Shown here piece after piece: positions 1-9,794 of a DNA stretch of 64,000 nucleotides (within the stretch, counting starts at the first letter, position 1; the number at the start of each line of letters is the position of its first letter). The notes beneath the pieces are model-generated. The model had not been told where the DNA came from. It ran no database searches and saw nothing but the letters and a program-made list of their open reading frames with translations. Made by a program: the position numbers and the translations under genes. The DNA lies in the NCBI RefSeq assembly GCF_910592395.1, contig NC_088311.1:13520501-13584500 (forward strand). The letters are read 5' to 3'. Source of the stretch: Lineus longissimus (lineage: Eukaryota; Nemertea; Pilidiophora; Heteronemertea; Lineidae).

Positions 1-125
1 GCAGTGGATAAGACTTTGCTCTCAGAGGCTCATCAGTTGTCAACTTAATCTCATGTTTAACCAGATTGGTACACCCCGGCTTTGTGGTAAAGATGTCAGG
101 AAACTCTTCCAAGAGATTCTGAACA
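1..125 (-). pseudogene. start of reverse transcriptase, downstream of integrase
   Basis: Past the integrase tail the minus-strand frame reads NLLEEFPDIFTTKPG and then HEIKLTTDEPLRAKSYPLP at the window edge. This is the standard opening of a Ty3 reverse transcriptase: an LLxEFxDIF segment followed by H-x-I-x-T and a P-x-R-x-x-x-Y-P-L-P strand. It is in frame with the preceding spacer (about 130-470), which is acidic and contains no stop that I found. Only the first ~40 residues are inside the window, so the catalytic YxDD motif cannot be judged. Its placement after integrase is what identifies the element type. Confidence 0.8.
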
Positions 126-479
126 TCTTGTTTTTGCTGGGGGGTTAAATCAGGATTAACCTTGACATCTGCTATTGTTTCATCACCACCTATTTGACAA
201 GTATGAATCATCTCGTTTTCAGTACCTTCACCGCTGTCAAAATCCTTGACAACAACCGATGCTAACATTTCAGTTTGACCAGGATCTTCCAATTTGGAAG
301 TGACGTCACCTGACTTCATGTCATTTTGAACCCCGTACAATTGTACAATGGATGCCAACGCATCATCTTGATCATCTGGACCAGAGTCATTCAGGTTCTT
401 ATGCCCCTTTTCAGGCCGTTCAATGTACGGTTTTAACATGTTGACATGAAAGTTCTTCACCTTCCTTCCAACTTGGATG

Positions 480-1600
480 GTGTAATTTACAGGACTAAAT
501 TTCTCTACAACCGTGTAGGGACCACGCCATTGCAATAAGAGCTTATTTCTCTTCACTGGAAGCAACAACAAAACTTTTGACCCAACCTTGAGTGACTTTG
601 GTCTAGCTTTGCGATCGTAATACATCTTTTGCCTCTGTTGGGCTTTACACAACGCCTCTTGGGCCAATTTACATGTTTCTTGCAATCTTTGCTTCAAGTC
701 AACTACATATTTGTACGCCGGTTTGCCTTCACTCTCAGAATCATCTTGGGTCCAATATTACTTAAACAACTCCATCGGACCTCGGACCTTTCTACCAAAC
801 ATCAACTCAAATGAGCTATACCCAGTACTCTCTTGCTCTGTTGAACGATAGGCAAACAGTACCGCTGACAAGTAGCTGTCCCATTGCTTGGGGCACTCAC
901 TACACAGTTTTTTCAGAATCGTCTTCAAAACACCATTGAAATGTTCTACTAGCCCGTTACATTGTGGATGATACGGTGTTGTTGCTACATGCTTAATTGA
1001 CAACAATCTTTCAACCTCTTGCATGACCTCAGATAAGAACTGGGTCCCCCTGTCCGACTGGCACTCCTGTGGAAAACCTAGTCTTGTGTAAATCTCCAAC
1101 AATGCCTCAGCTACAGTGATGGTGTCTATGTTTTTAAGCGCTACAGCTTCTGTGTACCGAGTTGCGTAATCAGTGACCTTCAATATCTATGACCTCTCTC
1201 TGAACATGGTACAATTGGACCAACCAAATCAACTGATGCATGCTTGAAGGGCTCTTGTATAACAGGCATACTGATCAATGGAGCCTTTCCTTGTTTACCC
1301 TTGGGTGCTGTCTTCTGGCATATATCACAAGACCTAACATGTCTGATCACATCTTTGTTCACAAAGAGCCAATAAAAGTTAGACAAAACTCTTTCTGTTG
1401 TTCGCCTAATTCCACAATGACCACTCATCAAACCTTCATGAGACACAGTAAGAACTTTCAATCTTTGCTGCTCAGGCACCACCAATTGTTTCACCGGTTT
1501 TTTACCACCTTTAGGCGTCAACACCCTGTATAAAACACCTTTCTTTCCTCAAACCTGACTACACCACTTTTGGTTTCACGTGCCTTTTCAATACCAACTA
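480..1600 (-). pseudogene. int: integrase with HHCC finger, DDE core and GPY module
   Basis: The enzyme would insert the element's cDNA into chromosomes. An HHCC zinc-binding domain lies near 1310-1450 (SHEGLMSGH, then RSCDICQ). The RNase H-fold core follows with its three acids visible: VDLVGP, SDRGTQFLS and GLVEHFNG. A GPY module, WRGPYTVVEKF, lies near 490-530. All core acids are retained, but the frame shifts near 1520 and 1182 and a TAA stands at about 758 where a glutamine codon would fit. The linker before it (1518-1955) is rich in E, D, S and V and leads directly from the protease, with no reverse transcriptase in between. Confidence 0.88.
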
Positions 1601-1984
1601 ACTTCCAATACTTCTCAAGTGAAGGATCGTCCTTTTGGTTTTCAACTACAACACTCTTTTCAACAGTTTCACCGCATGATACCAACAATGGTTTTTTTAC
1701 TGACTGCTTGTTTGCCTTGGCCTGATGACATGTCACTACAGCCGCACCGGTTTCAAGATCATCACTCAAACTACTCTCAACCAAAGGTTCGGTATTCTTT
1801 ACGTCTACATCAAGGTCTACACTTTTGGTTTGCTCAGTCTCATTGCTACACCCAACACTAGCGCCATCTTTTGAGTTACCCTCACTATGTTCACCAATGT
1901 TCACTAGTTTTGGCGTATTTGCGATAATCAAATCAAAGACTGCCGTATTCACCATTAAAGCTTCAACTTTTCCTTGAACTCAAT

Positions 1985-2374
1985 CACAATCGATGTTGAC
2001 TACCGCTACTGGTAAACGTCGTACAGTGCCATCTATTAGCATACAATTTTTGAACTCTCCTGTCAATTGCTCTGGTTGGACTAATTTAGAACTCACAACC
2101 ACGCTGGTACAACCTGAATCCCTCATTAAAACAACCTCGGTGTTATTCACACTCCCTTTTGACTATGGAAAATTCAAACATCCGCAGACGGTTAACCTCT
2201 GGTCACATTCACAGTCATGTACCAGATAACTTTGACCATCCCTTTCAAATACATTTGGCAAATCTTTCTCATGACCTACATCTCTAAGAACTTCACTTAT
2301 ACAAGCGCTTGCCTTGTGAACAGTCAAACAGCTACAACCTGGGTTTTTTTCCAACTCAACAGCAACGGAACCGA
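1985..2374 (-). pseudogene. pro: retroviral-type aspartic protease
   Basis: After a cysteine-rich stretch (about 2165-2370) the minus strand reads VVLMRDSGCTSVVV near 2095-2135. This carries the D-S-G active-site triad of pepsin-like retroelement proteases, which cleave the gag-pol polyprotein as dimers. Downstream, AVFDLIIANTP near 1910-1940 matches the usual protease flap and C-terminal region, in which a hydrophobic run precedes an I-(I/L)-(G/A)-x motif. A TAG at about 2161 and a TGA at about 1980 interrupt it. The domain lies between the zinc knuckles and the integrase linker. Confidence 0.7.
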
Positions 2375-2580
2375 ACTCGGTTTTCTTGGGACAATTTTTC
2401 AATACATGATCTGGACTATAACACTTGAAACAACGCCGTACTGAGGATTTATGTCCTTATGAACTCGAACCCTTCGCCTTGTCAGCTCGAAACCAACAGT
2501 CTTCTTCTTTGTGATTCCCTTTCTTACAATACCTACAAAGCTATTGGTTCTCAGTCTTAGCTACATTTGAATTTGATTTT
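2375..2580 (-). pseudogene. gag: gag nucleocapsid with two CCHC zinc knuckles
   Basis: The minus strand encodes two CX2CX4HX4C zinc knuckles, CRYCKKGNHKEEDC and CFKCYSPDHVLKNC, separated by about 20 residues. Zinc knuckles of this kind bind the element's RNA for packaging in gag. The reading frame has a TAG just before the first knuckle and a TAA between the two, so it is a pseudogene. The upstream capsid part of gag is missing because another element begins at about 2585. The protease follows directly downstream, as expected of a gag-pro arrangement. Confidence 0.8.
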
Positions 2581-2608
2581 TGAATTTTCTTTTTTCCTGA
2601 CGGACCGC

Positions 2609-2923
2609 ATGGAGGCTTCCAACCTCCATGACAGGTCCTCGGCTCACCCGGCCGAGAGGCCGGTGGCTTTTGATTTGAGTCATCAGCCAATGGACTGTGA
2701 GTTTAGAGACTCACAGTCTTTTTCGTCCTCTCAGGCTGACCCCCCCTCTGGGGGTGAGGACTCCGCCATTGTCGCGGGTATGCGCGACTTGCGCTCTCTT
2801 GTTCGACAATTTGTGCCGCAAGACACATGTCCTCTCCCGACGGTCAACCCCGCCCTCGGTAAGGTGCCGTTCGACTTGTTCAGCGTCGCCTCCGAGCAGG
2901 AGTCGGATGCGGTCCCTGACTAG
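2609..2923 (+). pseudogene. DIRS gag-like N-terminal fragment
   Basis: An open frame starting at an ATG at 2609 encodes about 104 residues rich in S, P, D and Q and ends in PFDLFSVASEQESDAVPD. It has no catalytic motif. Its position in front of reverse transcriptase and RNase H remnants makes a DIRS ORF1/gag origin likely. It stops at a TAG at 2921-2923, and the following ~270 bases do not continue it in any frame I can follow. I cannot match it to a specific family member. Confidence 0.45.
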
Positions 2924-3189
2924 GCTTTCCAAGAATTGCCCGCGTCTCCGGCCCTGATTAGAGCCTCCACATGGTTGGATACGGCTCTCAGGGATACAGC
3001 GCCTTCTTGCGGGGGTCACCAGCGCGCCCTGGTCTCGACGCTCCTGTCTAGGGGCCGGGTGCCTGGACTCAGGCTGGGAAGCGATTCACGACCGCTTCCC
3101 CTCCAAGCCTGTCCTATAGAACCGATTATTATCGGGTCTAACCGTCGGGAACCGACCCGGTTTCACTGTCGCCCCTCAAGGCCGACATC

Positions 3190-4050
3190 CAACTTTCGGG
3201 TTTGGTACCCCCTAAAGGGATTTTTCGCCGTCAGGACAGCGCCACAGCCCGACAGTTTCTGTCGCTGCTTGGGCTGCTCAATTCGGCAGCGGACCAGGTT
3301 CCTTTCGGCTGCCTGTATATGCGCCCACTCCAGCTCCTCCTGCTGTCGAGTTGGCGTCCATTCACGGACTCCCTCGACCAGCGGATATTTATCCCGGGGT
3401 CTCTCCTGGGGGAGGTGTGGAGTTTCTGGGGTTCGGAGACGGAGCTCCTCCGCAGAGTGCAGCTCAGCCCTCCGTCGCCCCAGATGTCCCTGTTCACGGA
3501 CGCCTCCCTTTATGGTTGAGGCGCCCATTTGAACGAAGGGGACCTGACCACCAAGGGCACGTAATCAGAGGAGGATGCGCGTCTCTCGATCAATATCCTC
3601 GAGATGCAGGCTGTCATCCTGGCCGTGAGGGCCTTCACGTCTCATCTGAGGGGTAACAGGGTTTCTCTTTTCTCCGACAATTTGACGGTGGTCGCTTATA
3701 TTCGGAGACGGGGGGACGAGATCCGACACATTGTGCCGTCTCACTTGGGAGCTCGTGCAGCTTTGTCGCCGCTTGGATATCCAGCTCCTCCCCCGTCACA
3801 TCCCCGGCCAGAGAAATATCTTGGCCGACGCCCTTTCCAGGTTGGACCGTCTGGTCCAGACAGAATGGACCCTCCGTCGCGAGGTGGTCTCTCGCCTGGG
3901 GGCCCTGTGGGATGCTCCGGTCGTGGACTTGTTTGCGATTCAGTTGAACAAGAGGTTCCCCCTGTACTACTCACCCCTCCCGGACGGGGAGGCCTTGGGA
4001 GTGGACAGCCTGTCGGCCTCCTGGGACGGATTCAATGCTTAAGTATACCC
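3190..4050 (+). pseudogene. reverse transcriptase C-terminus and RNase H (DIRS)
   Basis: A frame near 3202-3516 ends in MSLFTDASLYG, which opens the RNase H fold, with D as the first catalytic acid. After a TGA that replaces the expected tryptophan, the frame continues through ILEMQAVILAVRAF (E) and SLFSDNLTVVAYI (D) to ILADALSR (D). These are the four RNase H acids in order. The segment before it, LLGLLNSAADQVPFGCLYM, matches the thumb region of DIRS reverse transcriptases. Lesions are a TGA at 3517, a TAA near 3561 and a frameshift at the G-run near 3710. The polymerase catalytic motif is missing. Confidence 0.75.
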
Positions 4051-4059
4051 GCCAACCCC

Positions 4060-4317
4060 TCTGTTGCCAACGGTACTCAACAAGGTGGCCAGTTCACGGG
4101 TCAGACTTTGTCTGATAGCACCGTGCTGGTTGAACCAGGCCTGGTTCCCGGTTCTGCTGGAGCTGCTGACGGATCACCCCCGCCGCCTGCTGGCGTGTGA
4201 CCGTCTGCTTTATCACCCGATCGGCCGCGTCTATCATCAAGACCCTTCTTTTTACAGGCTTCACGCCTGGAGGCTGTTGGGTATTTCCTCCGAGAGAGAG
4301 GCTTTTCGGAAGACGTT
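4060..4317 (+). pseudogene. connector between RNase H and recombinase (DIRS)
   Basis: The frame reads LIAPCWLNQAWFPVLLELL and then a DHPRRLL motif and LHAWRLLG. This conserved connector sits between RNase H and the tyrosine recombinase in DIRS elements. It has no known catalytic role. It is shifted relative to the RNase H frame upstream and to the recombinase frame that begins near 4318, so at least two frameshifts flank it. Confidence 0.6.
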
Positions 4318-5319
4318 ATCCGTAAAGTCGCCCAACCTCAGAGACAGTCTACCCTTGATTCATACGATAGCAAGTGGGCTGTCTTTCGAGACTGGTGTCG
4401 GGAGCACGGAGTTTCTCCGGGCGCTCCCTCTCTTCCCAACTTCCTCAACTTTTTGAATTTTCTATTCTCGGTCCGGAAGTTTTCGGTTCAGGGAGTGAAA
4501 GGTTATCGCTCCGCCGTTTCGGTCACCTTAAAGCTGACTGAATCGTGGCAACCGTCTTGGGATGACGCTGTTTCATCGTTGCTTCGCAATATGTCTTTGG
4601 AGCGTCCTCGCTCCATTCAGCTCTCCCCCAAGTGGGACCTCTCGGTGGTCTTAAGGGCTCTCATGAAATTTCCATTTCAACCCATGCATCAGATTTTAAA
4701 CATCTGACCTGTAAGACCGTTTTCCTGGTGGCTTTGGCCACGGCACAGCGGCGGTCTGAGCTCCATGCTTTAGCCTTTGATAAATTGGCTTTCACTGAGA
4801 GGGGCACGGTCCTAGAATTTGTCCCAGGCTTTCTGGCTAAAAACCAGGCGCCGCACACCTCCAGGCGCCCGGTTTTTATTCCCTCGTTATCCGCTACGGT
4901 CTCTAGAGACCTCCCGGACAGAACTCTCCGTCCTGTTCGGGCAGTTCTATTCTAATAAGACTAAGGAGCCTGCTGTTCGCCGAGGCAGGAAGCGCCTCTT
5001 TTTGTCTTATAGAGAGGGGTTTACTAGGGAGATAGCTGCAGCCACGGTCGCCAGATGGTTGGTGGCCACCATCCGGATGGCTTATTCTATGACACTCGTT
5101 TCTCCAGAGCTTCGTCGCCTAGGCGCCATTACGGCCCACGAGATTCGGGTCATTTCTTCTTCGTGGGCCGAGTATAAGGGAGTGGCGCTGAACGAGGTTT
5201 TAGATGCGGCTACGTGGAGTTCTCACTCTACATTCTCCCAGTATTATATGCCGAGTTCCTGGTTAACAGACGGTATGCTGTCTCTTGGTCCAATTGTCGC
5301 CGCTCGGCACGTGGTCTAG
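4318..5319 (+). pseudogene. DIRS tyrosine recombinase
   Basis: This would encode the recombinase that inserts DIRS circular cDNA. A SAM-like N-terminal part (SYDSKWAVFRDWC near 4355) leads to the catalytic domain. TAQRRSELHAL near 4741 holds the first arginine, ITAHEIRVISSSWA near 5134-5175 the H-x-x-R pair, and AATWSSHSTFSQYYM near 5207-5250 the tryptophan/histidine and the nucleophile tyrosine. All the residues of the R-HxxR-Y set are present. Frame changes near 4445, 4690 and 4820-4930 break it. The final TAG is at 5317-5319. Confidence 0.82.
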
Positions 5320-5828
5320 GTGTTTCCCTGCCTAGACCACTCATCGATTTTCTCTCCTGCTGGCTGTCTTGTCCTCCCTCCTTTTTAAGCGGGGGGGGGG
5401 GGGTTGTTCTATAGACTGTCGCCGGGTCTTCGGGCCTGCGCGTTCGCCCCGTCCAGCTGTCCTAGGGTTCAGCCGCCTAGGACTTTTGAGAGTTAGTCAG
5501 TGAGGCCGCTCCATGTTATTCTGGGGCGTGCTCTCCTTCTTGTAAAAAAAAAGAAATTTTTTCCACATTGTGTCTCTTGACGATATGTGCTGAGCTTATG
5601 CCGTGTTGAGGTGGTTTTGTCCCCGTCTAGGAGGGGATGGGTTTTCCCAGTTATGCTTCCCTTTGTTGGCCTGTTGACCTCTAGCCCGGGTGTCCCCCAA
5701 GCATTCTTTTTCTGGGTCCACTGGTCTCACCCGTTGGGTTCTGCTGCGCAGCTTGGAGACAGTTCACTTCACTACATGGTAAGTCACCGTTTACCCTCCT
5801 TCCTTTGGTTGTTGGTATTCGATGCAAA

Positions 5829-5922
5829 AGTCTGACCTGGGTAGAGTATGAACGACATAAAATTTCCATTTCCTGTGGAAATGTCATTTTATTAGTTCAT
5901 ACCTACCCAGGTCAGACTACCA
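5829..5922. repeat. ~94-bp palindrome at DIRS 3' end
   Basis: The arms read AGTCTGACCTGGGTAG and its complement, continue through GTATGAAC and ATAAAATTTCC, and meet around TTTCCTGTGGAAA near 5866-5878. DIRS elements carry inverted terminal repeats and an internal complementary region used to circularise the cDNA, and this palindrome fits that role. A further copy of one arm lies at 6111-6168. Confidence 0.75.
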
Positions 5923-6110
5923 GCCCTGCCTGTCCTCACAGCAACGGGACAAACTCGGTGCGCTCGAGTAATAAGTACTAGTGATGGCGGCTCACACGAG
6001 GCAGAGGTTGTATAGGGGTGCCGCCTAGGTGTAGCTAAGTGAACTAGCTAAAAGATTTCTATTATAGATAGATTATTTCTTCCTCGGGTGTGTCCGAATG
6101 GAGTACACAT

Positions 6111-6378
6111 GCAAAAGTCTGACCTGGGTAGGTATGAACTAATAAAATGACATTTCCACAGGAAATGGAAAATCTCAATCCTCACTTTCTTCCTACTATG
6201 GCCTCGAGCGGTAAGGTGGCTAAATAGATTTTCCAAATTAGACTTTGCTAATTGACTATCTGAGCAGATGGACAATATTCTGAGGGCTTGAGAGAAGGCT
6301 ATAGCCCTTTTGCAATGGCCTGGGTGCCACCTTACCGCTCGAGGCCATAGTAGGAAGAAAGTGAGGATTGAGATTGGG
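6111..6378. repeat. second DIRS end copy plus 50-bp inverted repeat
   Basis: Bases 6111-6168 repeat the right arm of the palindrome at 5829-5922 in inverted orientation. Directly after it, 6168-6222 (ending CTCGAGCGGTAAGGTGG) is repeated in inverse at 6328-6378, with a loop of ~105 bases between. This looks like the 5' end of a second DIRS copy, or the hinge of a rearranged one. The Penelope-like coding region begins at the outer edge of the right arm, so its ORF starts inside DIRS sequence. Confidence 0.65.
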
Positions 6379-7155
6379 AAGGCAGTTCGTCATCATGACC
6401 TTAAATCGAGCCCCAACCCAGCTACTACGCATAACAAAGTTACATTGTCTGAGGATGCTTCAGAGGACCTCACTTCAGTGATTAGCCCCAAACCCCGCAG
6501 GATCCCATTGGTTCTTACATATCACCCTGGTTTACCCAACATCACAGCTATCACACGCCAGTTTCTTCCAGTCTTATATCTTAACCCTGCCATGCGAAAA
6601 TGTTGCCCTGAGCCCCCTATTGTGGCATTTCGTAAGCCAAAGAATTTGCGCGATTTTCTTATTAGGGCTAAACTTCCCACCAACACCCAACCCCTTGTCA
6701 GACCTGGATGCGGCCCCTGCTCACTCAAAGGTCCGAAAAGGGGTCGCAAGTGTGAGTTGTGCCAATCACTCCCGACCCAGTCTCACATCGTTAGTTCGTA
6801 TACAAACAAGAAATACCCTCTCCGCCTGAAAAAGACAACTGATTGTGACAGTAAATGTGTTGTTTACTGTATTCAATGCACCCGTTGCACCTCTGTCAAC
6901 CAGTATATCGGCCAGACCACTAACTTTAGAAAGAGGATGAACAATCATATGTCCAACATCCGTTTGGGCAAGGACGACGACCGCGACTGTTCTCTCCTAT
7001 ATGCCCACTTTAAACTCCCTGGTCACTCTATCAAGGACTTGCGTCTCACCATAGTTGAGACGTGTGCTGAGGAGTTTGCTGTACTAGAAGTGGAGAAACG
7101 CTGGATGTGGACTATTAGATCCATTACACCACAAGGGTTGAACACACGTTGCTAA
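6379..7155 (+). pseudogene. Penelope-like element, linker and GIY-YIG endonuclease (5'-truncated)
   Basis: The open frame encodes the C-terminal third of a Penelope-like polyprotein. IPLVLTYHPGLPNI near 6500-6545 is the conserved segment after the reverse transcriptase. A linker with paired cysteines follows (GCGPCSLKG, KCELCQ, near 6710-6765). Next comes the GIY-YIG nuclease: VVYCIQC near 6862 and QYIGQT near 6903 give the two strands, FRKRMNNH the catalytic arginine, and LEVEKRWM near 7088 the metal-binding glutamate. It stops normally at 7153. The frame is intact from about 6379, but the reverse transcriptase is gone. The first ~23 residues of the longer open frame (from 6310) come from the DIRS inverted repeat and are not part of it. 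Confidence 0.85.
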
Positions 7156-7454
7156 TCCCTTTCTATTATGCTACTCAGTTACTTTAATCCTCTTACCTGT
7201 ACTTTTCCTTATTGTTTAGACTCTGCTTGCCTCTTTGTTTTTCCCACCCTTTTAGTTTTCCTTTATTATTGTATTGTATTTGCTGTTGTATTGTCTCCTG
7301 GTTTACTCCTGGTTTACTCCAGGACTTACCATTTACTCTGTATATGCCGTACTGGTAGTTTACTCTCGTGATAGTGCCTGAAGAAGGCCCTTATTTAGGG
7401 CTGAAAATTTGAGCTTTTTGTATGACTTCATCTCAATACAATCGCTCATTATAT
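7156..7454 (+). other. Penelope-like 3' untranslated region
   Basis: T-rich non-coding sequence follows the endonuclease stop. It contains a short duplication (TGGTTTACTCC twice near 7300-7320) and the stem-loop described at 7378-7406. The element probably ends shortly after the CAATAC motif near 7435, because family A sequence begins at about 7455. Confidence 0.55.
7378..7406 (+). ncRNA. hammerhead-like stem-loop in Penelope-like 3' end
   Basis: The bases read CTGAAGA, then a stem GGCCCT/AGGGCT closing a TATTT loop, then GAAA. CTGANGA-stem-GAAA is the core of hammerhead ribozymes, and Penelope-like elements are known to carry such ribozymes. Here an extra A sits between the core and the stem. 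I also cannot find a convincing stem III and cleavage site, so it may be a decayed relic or a chance match. Confidence 0.35.
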
Positions 7455-7535
7455 ACATATTTGACCTACTTTTCAAGGTCCATTGTCAATTAATGGCCCC
7501 TGTCAAACAATGGCCCCTGGCCTTTTCATTTCTTG
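7455..7535 (+). repeat. family A 3'-end fragment
   Basis: The stretch starts with TTTGACCTACTTTTCAAGGT and ends in ATGGCCCCTGGCC followed by TTTTCATT. Both are signatures of the family A repeats seen many times to the right. It lacks the 5' hairpin. Confidence 0.6.
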
Positions 7536-7539
7536 TACA

Positions 7540-7930
7540 CTTAACATGCTTTCTTGGCTTTTGTTCATGATATTTAGCATATTTTTTAAAATGGTGGAGT
7601 GTTGCTCCATAGCTATAGTCATAAAATTAGACTGTTGCGCTTGGCTCTCAGTAAACTGATTCATGGCAGTTACAAGTACAGTACTTTGTTGGGCCTGACC
7701 TTCTCTGACTGGTCCATTCTGGTGCAGTCGTTAGAACATTATTTTGGTGGGTGAGAGCAGTGGCTATGACAGAGCTTTGTACATCTTGGCCTTTAAGTTT
7801 AAGTTGTAGTAAAGCCTGTGGTAGCAAATTTAACGACGATATGTCAAAAACTTGAGTAGCTTTTGGTTTGTCACGACCGCCAGCATTTGCTTCATTATAC
7901 TTTTTAGCTATGTTGGCTTTGCAGCGTAGC
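7540..7930. other. unassigned non-coding sequence
   Basis: I see no long open frame, repeat unit or motif that I can name in this stretch. Confidence 0.5.
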
Positions 7931-8640
7931 TAAAATTAAAATTAAACCAGTAATTGGTCGATTTTAAATTAGAAATTGTCGTCTGGTCAAAACTGGCAAA
8001 ACGTCCTCAATCATACCTGTCTCTGTAATGTACTGAACGCGCTACACTTAAGGCATTGCCCTAAGGCATTGCAGCCGAGGCTGATAATGTGATGGCCATT
8101 TTATGAATATCTATAAAGTATGTACGTTCATTTCTAAACATAGTTCCAATCTAAATTTTTCATAACGAGCAGTTAGAAAGTGGTATTACCCTATATTTTG
8201 ATTCTCAATGTCAACATGTCGTTTTTTGGGGTTATTTTGTCTAATTCTTATTGATATTGCCGATAAAAGTCACGTAGAGAAACCCAGATTGATGTGCTCA
8301 GTTCATTTACGTACGGTAGACGTTTTGACAGAAAACCAGGGTAAGTTTTCTCTGTATTTTCTCTTGATTGGTACAATTTGCCATGACAACTGTTATTTGA
8401 AAAGTCATAGTATAGAATGACTCCCGTAGCTTGTTTACATAGGAAGTGTTACCGCTTTTGGCTTTCTGTCTCGTTAAATTTGCTCAGTCATTGAGTCGAA
8501 GTCGAAGATTAAAACACACATGAACGCCATAGTACATTTTATACACAAAACGGTGTTGCAAAAAATCTTCCCAATCATCAGAATAAAATATATAAGTTTT
8601 ATAAGTTCTTTTATGATTTAGGCCTAGGCCAATTTTATTA
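7930..8640. repeat. repeat family D, copy 1
   Basis: This segment aligns by eye with 37590-38370. Shared pieces include the AATTGGCAG-like start, CTGAACGCGCTACAC, GCATTGCAGCCGAGGCTG, CTTGTTTACATAGGAAGTG and the end GGCCTAGGCCAATTTTAT. No coding frame is conserved between the copies. It is likely a non-autonomous element; I do not recognise the superfamily. Confidence 0.7.
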
Positions 8641-9060
8641 GCCACGCTGGCTTCCAGCGGAGCTTATGGTTTGTACTGGAGCTGGCCGAAAGTAGTTCCA
8701 GCAAAATAGTTGCATTTTCATCCGAATTTGCTGTAGCTGGGCCAGAAAATGTGCCAGGATACCAATATTTTGAACTCTTGTTTTGATAGGATTATAGCTA
8801 TTCACAGCAGAAAGACTGAACGCCCCGTAATTGGCAGTAATTGGCAGATTTTAAGCTGGAAATTGTTGTCTGGTCAAAAACAAATTCCTATCAGCACTTG
8901 CTTTGAAAGGAATACATTTGTGGATCCCCTCTAGGCCCAATTACAATTATCAATCAATCAAATATGACATTTCTAAAGCGCCCAAATTTGGTTAAAAATT
9001 TCACCAACTCTCAGGCGCCTTTGAAATACTCTCGAAAAAGCAGGGTTCTCCACTAATACA
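8640..9060. other. repeat scraps, including a second family D 5' piece
   Basis: Bases 8780-8885 (AACGCCCCGTAATTGGCAGT and onward) match 37575-37650 and so are another family D fragment. The remainder contains no frame or motif that I can support. Confidence 0.45.
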
Positions 9061-9062
9061 TC

Positions 9063-9085
9063 AGTCCGGGCGCTGCGCCCGGACT
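9063..9085. repeat. 23-bp GC-rich palindrome
   Basis: AGTCCGGGCGC and its complement meet at a 1-base centre. The CGCCCGG motif recurs at 9106, 9130 and 9150, suggesting a short degenerate array at the edge of a repeat. Confidence 0.6.
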
Positions 9086-9549
9086 AAACGCAAGTGAGAC
9101 CATCACCGCCCGGCCTAAAATCCAGCGCCCGGTCAAAAAAAATTGCCGCCCGGTTAAAACATAAAGCACGATAACCACATGGCCGTGCTAAAAATAGGCC
9201 CGCAACTACTAGTTGACGAGGCTGCGGGAGGTCAATGCATTTGATAGAACAGCCTGCTTCATTCATCCAATGTTTGCCGAGTGGTAATTCTATTTTTAGC
9301 CATGTTAGCTGGTCTGCGCAATAGACGGAATGGACAATTGATATCTCGCTACAGAACTTGTGCATGTGTGTGAAGGCGGGAGCTTGTAATGTGGTGTCGG
9401 GGATTACTTTTTTGCTGGACTGGACTTGTAAATAGATTACTATTATAGGACCTAGGTCTATTCACGAGGTCATATGGATGCAAAAGCAAGTAATCAGGTA
9501 ATCTTCTGGCCGTTATCATCCCCCTACCTCCCTTGCAATAATAATACCA

Positions 9550-9794
9550 TATTAAAGCAGTTTTTGCGGAATTTCGCCGGCCACGCGGCCGGTACGTTAC
9601 TGGTTTGTTTTGCGCCCGGGTTTTGCGGTGTCGTCACAAATGTTCGTGTAATAAATGGCGTTCTTGAAGCGCATTTAAAACGGCAAATGAAGCACTCAGG
9701 TGCCAGGAAATCGCATCTAAGCGGTTTCAAGTAAAAAAAATTTCTGGGGGAGACTCCCCCAGACCCCCCGTTCGGTGGCGCGCCTACGGCGCGC
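9550..9794. repeat. GC-rich palindromes with CTGGGGGAG/CTCCCCCAG hairpin
   Basis: A hairpin CTGGGGGAGACTCCCCCAG lies at 9745-9763 and is followed by a second palindromic block around GGCGCGCCTACGGCGCGC near 9777-9794. These mark a repeat terminus next to the LINE fragment on the right. Confidence 0.5.

Larger units (their letters stand above)
1..2583 (-). mobile_element. Gmr1-type Ty3 retrotransposon, partial and decayed
   Basis: Read on the minus strand, this stretch encodes, in order, two gag zinc knuckles, an aspartic protease, an integrase and the first residues of a reverse transcriptase, and it then leaves the window. In ordinary Ty3 elements the reverse transcriptase lies between protease and integrase; here the protease-side linker runs straight into the integrase zinc finger and the reverse transcriptase follows the integrase tail. 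That order is the hallmark of the Gmr1 group. The copy is dead: I see in-frame stops near 2541, 2463, 2161, 1980 and 758 and frameshifts near 1520 and 1182. The right end is cut by the DIRS element that starts around 2585. No LTR is visible inside the window. Confidence 0.85.
2585..5930 (+). mobile_element. DIRS-type tyrosine-recombinase retrotransposon, decayed
   Basis: The plus strand carries a gag-like fragment, the end of a reverse transcriptase, an RNase H, a connector and a tyrosine recombinase, in the order of DIRS1/Pat elements. DIRS elements make cDNA as Ty3 elements do but insert it by tyrosine recombinase instead of a DDE integrase. Most of the reverse transcriptase fingers and palm are absent between about 2930 and 3190, which indicates an internal deletion. 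Stops and frameshifts are spread through the rest. The 3' region has a 15-G run near 5392 and ends in the palindrome at 5829-5922. The GC content is visibly higher than in the neighbours. Confidence 0.85.

Noticed and set aside
2697-3528. Alternative long frames on both strands in the GC-rich DIRS region
   Set aside because: High GC removes stops by chance; only the frames with RNase H and recombinase motifs make sense.
6310-6378. N-terminal extension of the GIY-YIG frame
   Set aside because: These codons lie in the DIRS inverted repeat and the same peptide is encoded on the opposite strand at 6168-6222, so they are not part of the Penelope-like protein.
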